Positions 34,414-45,306 of a DNA stretch of 54,234 nt are shown in pieces (position 1 is the stretch's first letter; each line of letters starts with the position of its first letter). The position numbers and the translations under genes were made by a program. The notes below the pieces were generated by a model. It was not told the origin of the DNA. It made no database searches and was given only the letters and a program-made list of their open reading frames with translations. Source of the stretch: Bacteroidota bacterium (lineage in GTDB: Bacteria; Bacteroidota; Bacteroidia; Bacteroidales; VadinHA17); assembly GCA_029547705.1 (NCBI GenBank), contig JAKPOU010000040.1:1-54234 (forward strand). Direction: 5' to 3'.

Positions 34414-37368
34414 ATGCATTATCTTAAAAACACAATACCGGTTCTGATTTCCTGCCTGATATCAGTTTCTGCCCTCAACGCCGGCAGCGAAGATCCTCCG
34501 TTTTTAAAATACATGGATCATCCCTGGGTTGATTCGGTAATGAAAACCATGACGCCTGAACAGAGGACAGGGCAGCTGATCTGGGTTGCTGCCTTCGCAC
34601 AGGGCGATCTGGAACATGAGGCCTGGCTCCATGACATGGTCAGGAATCAGGGTATCGGAGGACTTATCTTTTTCCGCGGGGAGCCCGTCAGGCAGGCTGA
34701 AATGATCAATTATTACCAGAAGATATCAAAAGTTCCCCTTATGATCGTGACTGACGGCGAATGGGGACTCGGCATGAGACTAAAGGGGATTGAGAAATTT
34801 CCCTATCAGCTTACCCTGGGCGCACTGGAAAATGACTCCCTCATCTATGAGATGGGGAAAGCAGTTGCAGGACAATTTAAAAGAGCCGGTGTAAATATCA
34901 ATCTTGCACCTGTTGCCGATATTAACAACAATCCCGGGAATCCCGTCATTAATTTCCGTTCCTTCGGGGAAAATCCGGAAAGGGCAGCACATAAGGCAGG
35001 CATGTATATGAAGGGCCTGCAGGATAATGGTATAATATCAGTGGCCAAGCATTTTCCCGGACACGGAGATACTGAAGTCGATTCCCATACTGATCTGCCC
35101 GTTATAAATCATTCACGGGAAAGGCTTAACTCCGTTGAATTCCTTCCCTTCAGGTCCCTTATCAATGCCGGGATATCCGGAATAATGTCCGCACATATTA
35201 GTCTGCCGCTGATAGATGATCTTGATAACAGGCCGGCCACGGTATCGGAACGGATCATCACCGGCCTGCTCAAAAACGAACTTTCCTTCAGGGGTCTGGT
35301 CCTTAGCGACGCAATGAACATGAAAGGCATAACTGATTTTACTACGCCCGGAGAGGCGGAAGTCAGTGCCCTGGTTTCGGGAATAGATGTACTGGAATAT
35401 GTCACTGAACCCGAAAAAGCCATTGCCGCCATTATGGACAAAATCAACAGGAAGCAGATTTCGCAGGGAATGATTGATGAAAAGTGTCGTAAGGTTCTGG
35501 CAGCCAAATACTGGGCCGGATTAAACAGTCTGCGGGAAATTGATACCGGAAATGTTTCCGAAGAAATCATGCCGCCTGCAGACAGGGCTCTTGTCAGGGA
35601 TCTTTATGCATCTTCGCTTACGCTGCTCAGGAACGAGAATAACATCCTCCCGGTGAAAAATCTTGACAAGGCCAGGATAGCTGTCCTTTCCATCGGAAAA
35701 AACACCCCGGACAGATTCTGTGAAAGATCAGGAGATTACACCAGTGTATCCGGTTTCCGGGCTGATCCTGCAGATATGCGGAATGCGGACAGGATCCTGG
35801 ATACCCTTTCTCATTACGACATAGTGCTTGCTGGAATATACAACACCGACCAGAGTCCCAGGGCCGGTTTCGGTATAGACAGCCATCTGCCCGCCTTCCT
35901 TGACAGGCTCGTTAGCTCTCACAAAACCGTTGCAGTGTATTTCGGGAATCCCTATGCCCTGAATAAACTTGAAGCATTGCAGAAGGCTGACGGACTCATT
36001 CTTGCATATGAAGAAAATGATTATACTGAAGACCTCTCAGCCCAGTTGATTTTCGGCGGAACGGGAGCCTCCGGAACTCTGCCGGTTACAATAAATGACA
36101 GGTGGACGGCAGGATACGGACTGAAGACCAGCGGAAGCCAGCGGCTGCAGTACGGGTTCCCTGAAAATGCAGGTCTTTCTTCAGCCATACTCAGTGCCCG
36201 TATCGATTCACTGGCAGAAACGGGCCTGGCAGCAAAGGCCTATCCGGGCTGTGAAGTGATAGTCGCAAGGAAGGGAATTGTTGTTTTCCACAAAACCTAC
36301 GGGTATCAGACCTACGACAAGAGGGTTGAAATGAAAGAGGGGGATCTGTATGACCTGGCTTCTGTCACAAAAATATCCTCCTCCCTTCCCGGACTCATGA
36401 TCCTGGAAACAGAAGGCCGCTTCTCAACCGAAGGGAAACTCGGTGATTACATACCGGAATTCAGGCACTCGGACAAGGGAGAACTGGTGATGAAGGATCT
36501 TCTGGCCCACCAGGCCGGACTGACTCCTTCAATTGTTCCGTGGAGAAAAACAATTAAAAGGGATTCAGTCTATAAGAGAAATACAATCAGGTATGTGCCA
36601 TCGGAAAGATTCCCGGTGAAAATTTCGGATAAACTGTATATAAACCGGAATTTCAGGGATAAAATGTTCAATGAGATAAAACATACCCGTCTGGGTGAAA
36701 AGAAATATGTTTACTCGGATCTGACATTCATCCTTACACCGGAAATAGTTGAGAACCTTTCAGGTGAGAACTGGGCAGATTTTGTAACCAGAAGAGTTTA
36801 CAGCAAAATAGGCGCGCATGATATCGTTTTCAATCCCTGGAGGAAATATCCGGTCAGCCGGATAGTGCCGACTGAGAATGACACCTTTTTCAGATTCCAG
36901 CAACTGCAGGGAACCGTTCATGATGAAAATGCTGCCATGCTCGGCGGTGTATCGGGGCATGCAGGACTGTTTGCCACGGCAAACGATCTTCTTAAGCTGA
37001 TGGAGCTCTATCGCCGGATGGGTGATTACGGGGGAGAACAGCTTATAGGAAGGGATGTGATGCTGAAATACACTGCTGTTCAGTTCCCGGAAAACAACAA
37101 CCGCCGCGGACTGGGATTTGACAAACCCCTGCTGAACAATTCAGAACTTCCCCAGAAAGATACTTATCCCACCAGGGGAGCTTCAGCCGGAAGTTTCGGA
37201 CATTCAGGATATACCGGAACGTTTGTGTGGGTTGATCCGGAAAAGGAAATAAGCTATGTATTCCTTTGCAACAGGGTATATCCTACCAGAAACAACAGCC
37301 GCCTGTATGACCTGAATATCAGAACCGAGATTCTGCAGTCAGTATATGATTCGATTTCAGGAAAATAA
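34414..37368 (+). CDS. nagZ: NagZ-type GH3 glucosaminidase fused to an AmiE-like serine hydrolase
   Basis: A 984-residue exported protein with signal peptide (1-22). Residues about 35-370 are a GH3 N-terminal domain of the NagZ type: K-H-F-P-G-H-G-D-T at 212-220 with D-S-H following (the Asp-His dyad loop specific to NagZ) and nucleophile D299 in L-S-D-A-M-N-M. Residues about 390-590 form the GH3 C-terminal domain. Residues about 600-975 are a beta-lactamase-fold serine hydrolase: S650-V-T-K653, Y767-S-D and H930-S-G. In Bacillus, NagZ (YbbD) and the serine amidase AmiE (YbbE) are separate neighbours beside NamZ (YbbC); here they are one chain. Likely roles are release of GlcNAc and then removal of the peptide from MurNAc. 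Strong own promoter. Confidence 0.9.
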   Translation: MHYLKNTIPVLISCLISVSALNAGSEDPPFLKYMDHPWVDSVMKTMTPEQRTGQLIWVAAFAQGDLEHEAWLHDMVRNQGIGGLIFFRGEPVRQAEMINYYQKISKVPLMIVTDGEWGLGMRLKGIEKFPYQLTLGALENDSLIYEMGKAVAGQFKRAGVNINLAPVADINNNPGNPVINFRSFGENPERAAHKAGMYMKGLQDNGIISVAKHFPGHGDTEVDSHTDLPVINHSRERLNSVEFLPFRSLINAGISGIMSAHISLPLIDDLDNRPATVSERIITGLLKNELSFRGLVLSDAMNMKGITDFTTPGEAEVSALVSGIDVLEYVTEPEKAIAAIMDKINRKQISQGMIDEKCRKVLAAKYWAGLNSLREIDTGNVSEEIMPPADRALVRDLYASSLTLLRNENNILPVKNLDKARIAVLSIGKNTPDRFCERSGDYTSVSGFRADPADMRNADRILDTLSHYDIVLAGIYNTDQSPRAGFGIDSHLPAFLDRLVSSHKTVAVYFGNPYALNKLEALQKADGLILAYEENDYTEDLSAQLIFGGTGASGTLPVTINDRWTAGYGLKTSGSQRLQYGFPENAGLSSAILSARIDSLAETGLAAKAYPGCEVIVARKGIVVFHKTYGYQTYDKRVEMKEGDLYDLASVTKISSSLPGLMILETEGRFSTEGKLGDYIPEFRHSDKGELVMKDLLAHQAGLTPSIVPWRKTIKRDSVYKRNTIRYVPSERFPVKISDKLYINRNFRDKMFNEIKHTRLGEKKYVYSDLTFILTPEIVENLSGENWADFVTRRVYSKIGAHDIVFNPWRKYPVSRIVPTENDTFFRFQQLQGTVHDENAAMLGGVSGHAGLFATANDLLKLMELYRRMGDYGGEQLIGRDVMLKYTAVQFPENNNRRGLGFDKPLLNNSELPQKDTYPTRGASAGSFGHSGYTGTFVWVDPEKEISYVFLCNRVYPTRNNSRLYDLNIRTEILQSVYDSISGK

Positions 37369-37371
37369 AAC

Positions 37372-39108
37372 CTACAGTTTTCCCTTCCTGAGATATCTTT
37401 TCGACATTTTATCATCAGGATATCTGACGGAAAATCCTTCCCAGTATTCCGCTATGGTGCTTTTAATTTCCTTCCTGAGCAGCCAGAGCCCGACCAGGTT
37501 CGGGGCTGCCATAAAGACAATCGTGATGTATGACAGGGACCAGACTATTGTGGTGTCTGTGAATGAAGCTATGAAAAAAGCAATTACGTAAAATATCCTG
37601 TAATAGATTACATATTTCGGACCCACCAGGTATGTAAGCGCCCTGTCGCCATAGTATGACCATGCTATTGCCGTGGAGAAGGCAAACAACAGCAAGCCTA
37701 TGGCCACCGTATATCTCCCCCATTTTCCAAGGAAGCTGCGTTCAAAGGCAATGGTTGTCAGAGGGGCACTGTGTATAAGCGACCTGCCCGTAACTGTCAT
37801 GGCCGAACTTGAGGGTTGCCATTTTCCTTCCTCCACATCAATGCTTCCGGTATAGGGAACCTTGTTCAAATAGACGGTATAATCCTCTGCCACCGATCTG
37901 GAACAGATCAGAGTAACCGGCGTCACTATTTCACCACCCGAAACATCCAGCCGGCCGTCAAAAAGGGGCAGTGGTTTCCCGCGAACAACAAATTCATTCA
38001 ACATATGCTTCTCTTCCGGATCGTTTTCATCATAAACCCTGTCGAGAAAAATCATGTCGGCACTCTGAAACTGGTTTTCAATCTTTTCGGTCCATACTCC
38101 CGAGGAAAGTATGACCATTCCGGTAAGCATGCAAATGATTATGGTATCAATAAACGGTTCAAGGATTGCAACCATGCCTTCCGACACCGGCTCAGGAGCA
38201 CGTGCGGAAGAGTGGGCAATCGGAGCCGAACCCTGTCCGGCCTCATTTGAAAAAAGGCCACGGTTAACCCCCCTGTTTATTGCGAATGCAATTGATGCTC
38301 CCATGAATCCCCCCACAGCTGCTGTTCCGGTAAATACCGTTGAAAAAAGAGAAATCATGGAAGGGATGATATTCTGATAGTTGGTTATTATAACACAGAT
38401 TGCACCAATGAAATAGAAAATTGCCATTCCCGGCACAAGTTTCTCGGTGACCTGGGCTATACGTTTTATTCCTCCTATGATTATCAGGGCCATTACACCA
38501 GAAAGGACAGCGCCGGTAATAATGTGCTTTATACCGAATGTTGTAAATATTGAATTCGAAATGCTATTTATCTGGGGAAGACTTCCTGTACCAAATGAAG
38601 AAAGAACAGTGGCTGCGGCAAAAAATGTACCCAGAACAGCTCCTGTTTTGATAACCCTGCCGCTCCTGGTGGTGATATTCAGTCTTTTCTTCATATAATA
38701 CATGGGACCGCCCGATACTGTCCCGTCAGGCAATATATCCCTGTATTTATGAGAGATAAGTACTTCCACAAATTTTGTGCACATGCCGATGGCCGCTGTG
38801 ACCAGCATCCAGAACAGTGCAGCGGGTCCTCCGAGATGAATTGCCAGGGCAACGCCTGCAATGTTTCCGGTACCCACAGTACCGGAAAGTGCCGTTGACA
38901 ATGCCTGAAAATGAGAGGTGTCTCCTATATCAAGATGGTGGTCATATTTCCCCCGCACAACATCAATGGCATGCCTGAAATATCTGAACTGGGGAAATTT
39001 AAGATAGAGGGTGAAAAATATTCCGGTTCCGAGCAATAATATCACAAACCATGGATGTCCCCCTATGTATCCATCCAGCATTATAAGAAAATCGTTGATC
39101 TTTTGCAT
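37372..39108 (-). CDS. Sodium:alanine symporter (AGCS family)
   Basis: A 578-residue membrane protein of the alanine or glycine:cation symporter family: S-G-T-V-G-T-G-N-I-A-G-V-A-L-A-I near 75, V-S-G-G-P-M-Y-Y-M near 135 and G-L-F-S-N-E-A-G-Q-G-S-A-P near 285 are signatures. The family is usually 450-540 aa; the extra length is a soluble insertion (about 345-450, from D-M-I-F-L-D-R to I-A-F-E-R-S) between two late membrane segments, where the sequence turns beta-rich. Alanine is the main amino acid freed from murein stem peptides, which suits its place at the end of the salvage region. It converges on the NagZ fusion gene with only three bases between. Confidence 0.9.
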   Translation of the reverse strand: MQKINDFLIMLDGYIGGHPWFVILLLGTGIFFTLYLKFPQFRYFRHAIDVVRGKYDHHLDIGDTSHFQALSTALSGTVGTGNIAGVALAIHLGGPAALFWMLVTAAIGMCTKFVEVLISHKYRDILPDGTVSGGPMYYMKKRLNITTRSGRVIKTGAVLGTFFAAATVLSSFGTGSLPQINSISNSIFTTFGIKHIITGAVLSGVMALIIIGGIKRIAQVTEKLVPGMAIFYFIGAICVIITNYQNIIPSMISLFSTVFTGTAAVGGFMGASIAFAINRGVNRGLFSNEAGQGSAPIAHSSARAPEPVSEGMVAILEPFIDTIIICMLTGMVILSSGVWTEKIENQFQSADMIFLDRVYDENDPEEKHMLNEFVVRGKPLPLFDGRLDVSGGEIVTPVTLICSRSVAEDYTVYLNKVPYTGSIDVEEGKWQPSSSAMTVTGRSLIHSAPLTTIAFERSFLGKWGRYTVAIGLLLFAFSTAIAWSYYGDRALTYLVGPKYVIYYRIFYVIAFFIASFTDTTIVWSLSYITIVFMAAPNLVGLWLLRKEIKSTIAEYWEGFSVRYPDDKMSKRYLRKGKL

Positions 39109-39562
39109 AGGTTAAGTTTCAGAATGACAAAAACTGCGGTGGTAAAAGTAACAATTTTCACAAAAGGACAAAAAACAATTACAGATTCATTGACCTTAAA
39201 AGGTTTTGCCGGAAAATGAAACATTTATCCCTTTGATGGTCCGCTCTTGCCACTTCCAGGGGAATCAGAATCCGGTAATTTTTTTTTAAAGTCGCGAACA
39301 AAAGATGATTGGTCATTGTTTATGCTTTCAACCGGGTATGGTATGGCAAATTATTACTGTACCAGGGCCGGCAGTATCGGAAGAAGTATCTGATAACAGA
39401 AACAGGCAGCCGTACAGGCCGGAAAAGAAGTTTTACCATGAATTAATCATGAATGGCATAACAGCACCATATAAAAATTCAGACAGAAAACCCTGCGGGG
39501 AATACATTACTCTACCCGAAGGAAGCTTCTGCCCTTTTCATCTTTCCAGCAACAACTTCACC

Positions 39563-39595
39563 ATGCCGCTGATGCCTATGGGCATGCTCGGCTAG
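39563..39595 (+). promoter_or_regulatory. Putative methionine leader peptide
   Basis: A ten-codon ORF encodes M-P-L-M-P-M-G-M-L-G and a TAG, with four methionine codons (start included). The same bases form a hairpin, GCCG..ATGCC - TATG - GGCAT..CGGC. About 35 bases later comes a stem-loop with a T-run, then metY. This is the layout of a transcription attenuator in which ribosome stalling on Met codons would prevent termination. The ribosome binding site is weak, and the same frame is open to 39305, so translation might start further upstream. Confidence 0.45.
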
Positions 39596-39630
39596 ATTTC
39601 CGTTTTACAGCGGAATTCTGAAAACCCGGC

Positions 39631-39671
39631 CGGACAATGTTAAACCCTGATTGTCCGATTCTCATTTTTAT
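39631..39671 (+). terminator. Intrinsic terminator/attenuator hairpin before metY
   Basis: CGGACAAT, an 11-base loop, ATTGTCCG: a perfect 8-bp stem at 39631-39657, followed by ATTCTCATTTTTATTTC. It lies 38 bases before the metY ATG and after the Met-rich leader, so it would end transcription ahead of the operon unless melted. A weaker upstream hairpin (TTCCG..CGGAA, about 39598-39615) could compete. Confidence 0.55.
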
Positions 39672-39687
39672 TTCAAGGAATATTTAA

Positions 39688-42101
<2,414 letters not shown>

Positions 42102-43253
42102 TGTTCTCAATGCCAGCAGCGGCTTCAGGGCTGATATTGTTAAAATATGTGTCAGGGACCGGGAAAAGGAACGGAGGATACCGATGTCGTACTTCACTTT
42201 CGACAAGAATGACATCCTCGACAATGAGTCGATCAATCTTGTGGTTGAACTTATTGATGATGCCGAAGAGGCTTTCAATATTGTTTCGGCTGCCGTAAGG
42301 AAAGGCAAAAATGTTGTCACAGCCAATAAGCTGATGGTTGCAAATCACTTCGCGGAACTGGTTGAAATGCAGGAGAAATACGGTGTTTCGGTTTTGTATG
42401 AGGCAAGTGCCGGGGCAAGCATTCCCATAATAAGGAACCTTGAAGAGTATTATGACAATGAACTCCTGCATTCGGTAAGAGGGATACTGAACGGAACCAC
42501 CAATTACATTCTCACCAGAATGTACAGCGAAGGCCTTGATTACAATGAGGCACTGAATGATGCAAAGGCAAAAGGCTTTGCGGAATCAGACCCCCGTCTT
42601 GATGTGGAAGGATACGATGCGAAATACAAGATATGCATTATCACGGGTCATGCCTACGGACTCATCATCAACCCCCAGGAGGTATTCAACTACGGCATCA
42701 GTTCCATTTCGCAGGATGATATCCGGTATGCAAGGGAGAAAGGACTGAAAATCAAATTATTGTCTTATGCAGCAAAAGTAAATGAAAATACTATTACCAG
42801 TTATGTACTGCCAAGATTCATCAGTACCGATAAGCATTTGTATTATGTTGACAATGAATATAACGGGATAATAGCAGAAGCAGCCTTTGCCGACAAGCAG
42901 TTTTTCAGCGGAAAGGGTGCAGGCGGTCATCCCACGGGAAGTGCGGTTCTTTCGGATATTTCGGCCAATTCATTCGGATACAGGTATGAATATAAAAAAT
43001 GGGCGCAGGGAACCATAACCAATTACACACGTGATCACAAACTGGAAATATATCTCAGGTATTCAGATGCAAAGGATCTTGAACTTTTTCATTTTGATTC
43101 AATATCCGAAGATTTTAAAAGTCTGGATTACAAGTATGTTATCGGGATTATAAATCTTGAGCAGCTTTATTCTCTCAGGGACAGGCTTTCCGGGATGGAT
43201 ATATTCATTGCCGGAACAGGGAGGAAAATTCAGTGATACGGGAACAGGCGAAA

Positions 43254-43375
43254 AGTCTTTTATAAAAGACTAACAGACATATATTCAGGCAGACAGACCA
43301 CACGGAAAGCTTTGGTCTTTCCATGCAGGCTATGTGTCCATGCGGCTTATTCAGTCCGGGGAACAGGTTCCCCGG
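43254..43375. terminator. Bidirectional terminator region between hom and DUF362 genes
   Basis: Two strong inverted repeats lie in the spacer of convergent genes: an 18-base palindrome AGTCTTTTATAAAAGACT at 43254-43271, and TCCGGGGAAC / GTTCCCCGGA with a two-base centre at 43355-43376. Neither has a long T-run, but either could end transcription from both sides. Confidence 0.45.
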
Positions 43376-43407
43376 ATATCTGAACAAGCGCTGACTGTTT
43401 AAACAAA

Positions 43408-45012
43408 CTAAGTATAAATAACCATTTCATTTTCCGCATCCCATTCCATGCCTTTAACATATGTTGTATAAAGGCCCGGGGATGAAAATCCGTCCCATAC
43501 CACCTGGTGAACCCCGGGTTCCAGATCATCTGCATACATCCTCCAAACCACCTCTCCGTCACTATTGAGTATTTCAACATAAACATCCCCCTTTTCCGGA
43601 ACTTTCATATCCATTACGATTTTATCTGCTGCATCTGTTCCGATTGCTTTTATGGAAGGCTCATAGCGGATGATCTTCCCGGTTGATTTCCAGGCCTCAT
43701 AATCAAATGGCTCATCACACATGTGATATCTTTCTTCATCATCCCCGCGGGTATTCTTCCGGAGATACGGAGTGAGCAAAGGAGTACGTTTCAATGTGTC
43801 AAGATCAACTTTCCTGGCTGAACCGTTTTCCCACAGATAAACCGGAATATCAAAAGGATCGAGTACATCTGAGAAGCCTCTTTCCATCCCTATATGGAAC
43901 AGGCCAAAGTTCCCCGGTTCATGACCGGCAAGCCAGTGCAGAATGATATCAACCCTGAAGGCATCTGTTCCGAAGATTATATTATTGCTCATATAATCCT
44001 TTGCTTTACCCTCATGAGGTCCGGCTGCAAATCCGTCGCCATCACGCCCGTATATACCTTCAACTATATTTATTCCGGTCGGTGTTGCACTGAATGCATC
44101 AAGCATCCTTTGAACCCAGTGCTCCATATAGAAACCACCACCTCCTCCTCTGAAAGGAGGATTATCTATTTCGGTATCCCATCTTGGTATCCCCGCTTCA
44201 ATATGTTTTTTATGCAATTCTGCTATCCTGGCCAGATAATCCGGCTGAAAGAACGGATGATACCTCTTGTCATATAATTTAAAAACATCGCGGTATCCTC
44301 CGCAAAACTGATGAAATCTTCTTCCTGTTGTTCCCTGGAGGTTTTTTATAGCTCCCGTTATACCCATTGAGTGGGCCTTGAATTTTGCCAGATTAATAAG
44401 AAAAGTATCAGGTGCATTTACCGGAGCCATAAACCCGATCTCCCTGAACACCGTCCCGTCAACTTTTTTAAATATTATTTCATCGTCCAGATCCCAAAAA
44501 TCTTTTGATGAAAGATCCCTGAGGTTAAAATTGTTTCTCGCACACATGGAGGTATAGCCATTGACATCCCACGAGCGGGGAGCCGCGCATTCTCTTAAAT
44601 ATATATCCCCGGGACCTGTGGCTTTTACTCCATTGAGGAAACCTTCAATAAAATTATTATCCGTAGTAATTCCAAGATGGGAAGTCGGATCAGCCGGATC
44701 AATACGCTTGGCTGTCCAGTTTGGCTTGCAGACTATCCTGGTTGAATTTGAAAAACCTCTGCCCTCCGTGGTTTTTACAAACATCTCGCCGGAGAGTTTA
44801 AAACCTGCATCATAAATTGCGCCGGCATCTGTTTTTTCTTTTACGGATGTAAGGCAGACAAATACTGCTTCCGGATGCTCCCGGATAAACGGATGCAGGT
44901 CAAATCCAGTCATCCTTTCCTTACCGGAAACAGCGAAAGAATCAAACCTCCTGCCCGCCATACCGGCTATTCCGGCAGATGATGATAATTTTATGAAATC
45001 CCGCCTCTTCAT
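43408..45012 (-). CDS. DUF362 domain protein with twin-arginine-like signal
   Basis: A 534-residue exported protein. The N-terminus M-K-R-R-D-F-I-K-L-S-S-S-A-G-I-A-G is Tat-like. DUF362 blocks are visible: I-V-C-K-P-N-W-T (about 95), I-Y-L-R-E-C-A, L-I-N-L-A-K-F-K-A-H and G-A-I-K-N-L-Q-G-T-T-G, with H-W-L-A-G-H-E-P-G-N-F-G-L-F-H further on. DUF362 proteins often accompany Fe-S proteins, but no ferredoxin-type cysteine cluster is seen here. The last 80 residues look like a beta-sandwich module (V-Y-V-E-I-L-N-S-D-G-E-V-V-W). Reaction unknown. A TAnnTTTG box at 45076-45083 is 64 bases upstream. Confidence 0.8.
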   Translation of the reverse strand: MKRRDFIKLSSSAGIAGMAGRRFDSFAVSGKERMTGFDLHPFIREHPEAVFVCLTSVKEKTDAGAIYDAGFKLSGEMFVKTTEGRGFSNSTRIVCKPNWTAKRIDPADPTSHLGITTDNNFIEGFLNGVKATGPGDIYLRECAAPRSWDVNGYTSMCARNNFNLRDLSSKDFWDLDDEIIFKKVDGTVFREIGFMAPVNAPDTFLINLAKFKAHSMGITGAIKNLQGTTGRRFHQFCGGYRDVFKLYDKRYHPFFQPDYLARIAELHKKHIEAGIPRWDTEIDNPPFRGGGGGFYMEHWVQRMLDAFSATPTGINIVEGIYGRDGDGFAAGPHEGKAKDYMSNNIIFGTDAFRVDIILHWLAGHEPGNFGLFHIGMERGFSDVLDPFDIPVYLWENGSARKVDLDTLKRTPLLTPYLRKNTRGDDEERYHMCDEPFDYEAWKSTGKIIRYEPSIKAIGTDAADKIVMDMKVPEKGDVYVEILNSDGEVVWRMYADDLEPGVHQVVWDGFSSPGLYTTYVKGMEWDAENEMVIYT

Positions 45013-45075
45013 AATTAATCTGCTTATATATATTTTCTGCTACAGACCATAAATCCTTAAAGAAAGAAGATTATT

Positions 45076-45083
45076 CAAATTTA
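45076..45083 (-). promoter_or_regulatory. Bacteroidota -7 box for the DUF362 gene
   Basis: The minus strand reads TAAATTTG, an exact TAnnTTTG match, 64 bases before the ATG. No clear -33 element. Confidence 0.4.
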
Positions 45084-45144
45084 TAATTATTCAAGTTCCG
45101 CAGTTCCTTATAATGTTGAAACCAAATAGAAATTATTAAAAAAT

Positions 45145-45219
45145 GCAGCACGGTTTGTGTGTTAATATGCTGTTTTTGAGCATATTAACAACGTTGTCCA
45201 AAACGTACAACCATGCTGC
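45145..45219 (-). terminator. Large branched hairpin, probable terminator of the T9SS hydrolase
   Basis: An outer inverted repeat (GCAGCACGGTT with its partner AACCATGCTGC) encloses a perfect 12-bp hairpin, TGTTAATATGCT - GTTTTTG - AGCATATTAACA, at 45160-45190. Read on the minus strand, the outer stem is followed at once by ATTTTTTAATAATTT, so it can end transcription of the hydrolase gene (45307). The cruciform shape is also like a small mobile element or structured RNA. Confidence 0.5.
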
Positions 45220-45306
45220 AAAGTAAAGATATCAATAATTACGGAATTTAAAAGCGCTTTCACCCACAGGTACCTGAAAAAGTAAAAGCAGATCGGCGGA
45301 ATGATT

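Noticed and set aside
39305..39562. Long open frame ending at the methionine leader stop codon
   Set aside because: Composition upstream of 39563 is not protein-like and no family is recognisable; only the Met-rich end was kept as a leader peptide.
39109..39562. SAM riboswitch (S-box or SAM-II) before metY
   Set aside because: No match to the conserved core of either class could be found by eye; a covariance-model search would be decisive.
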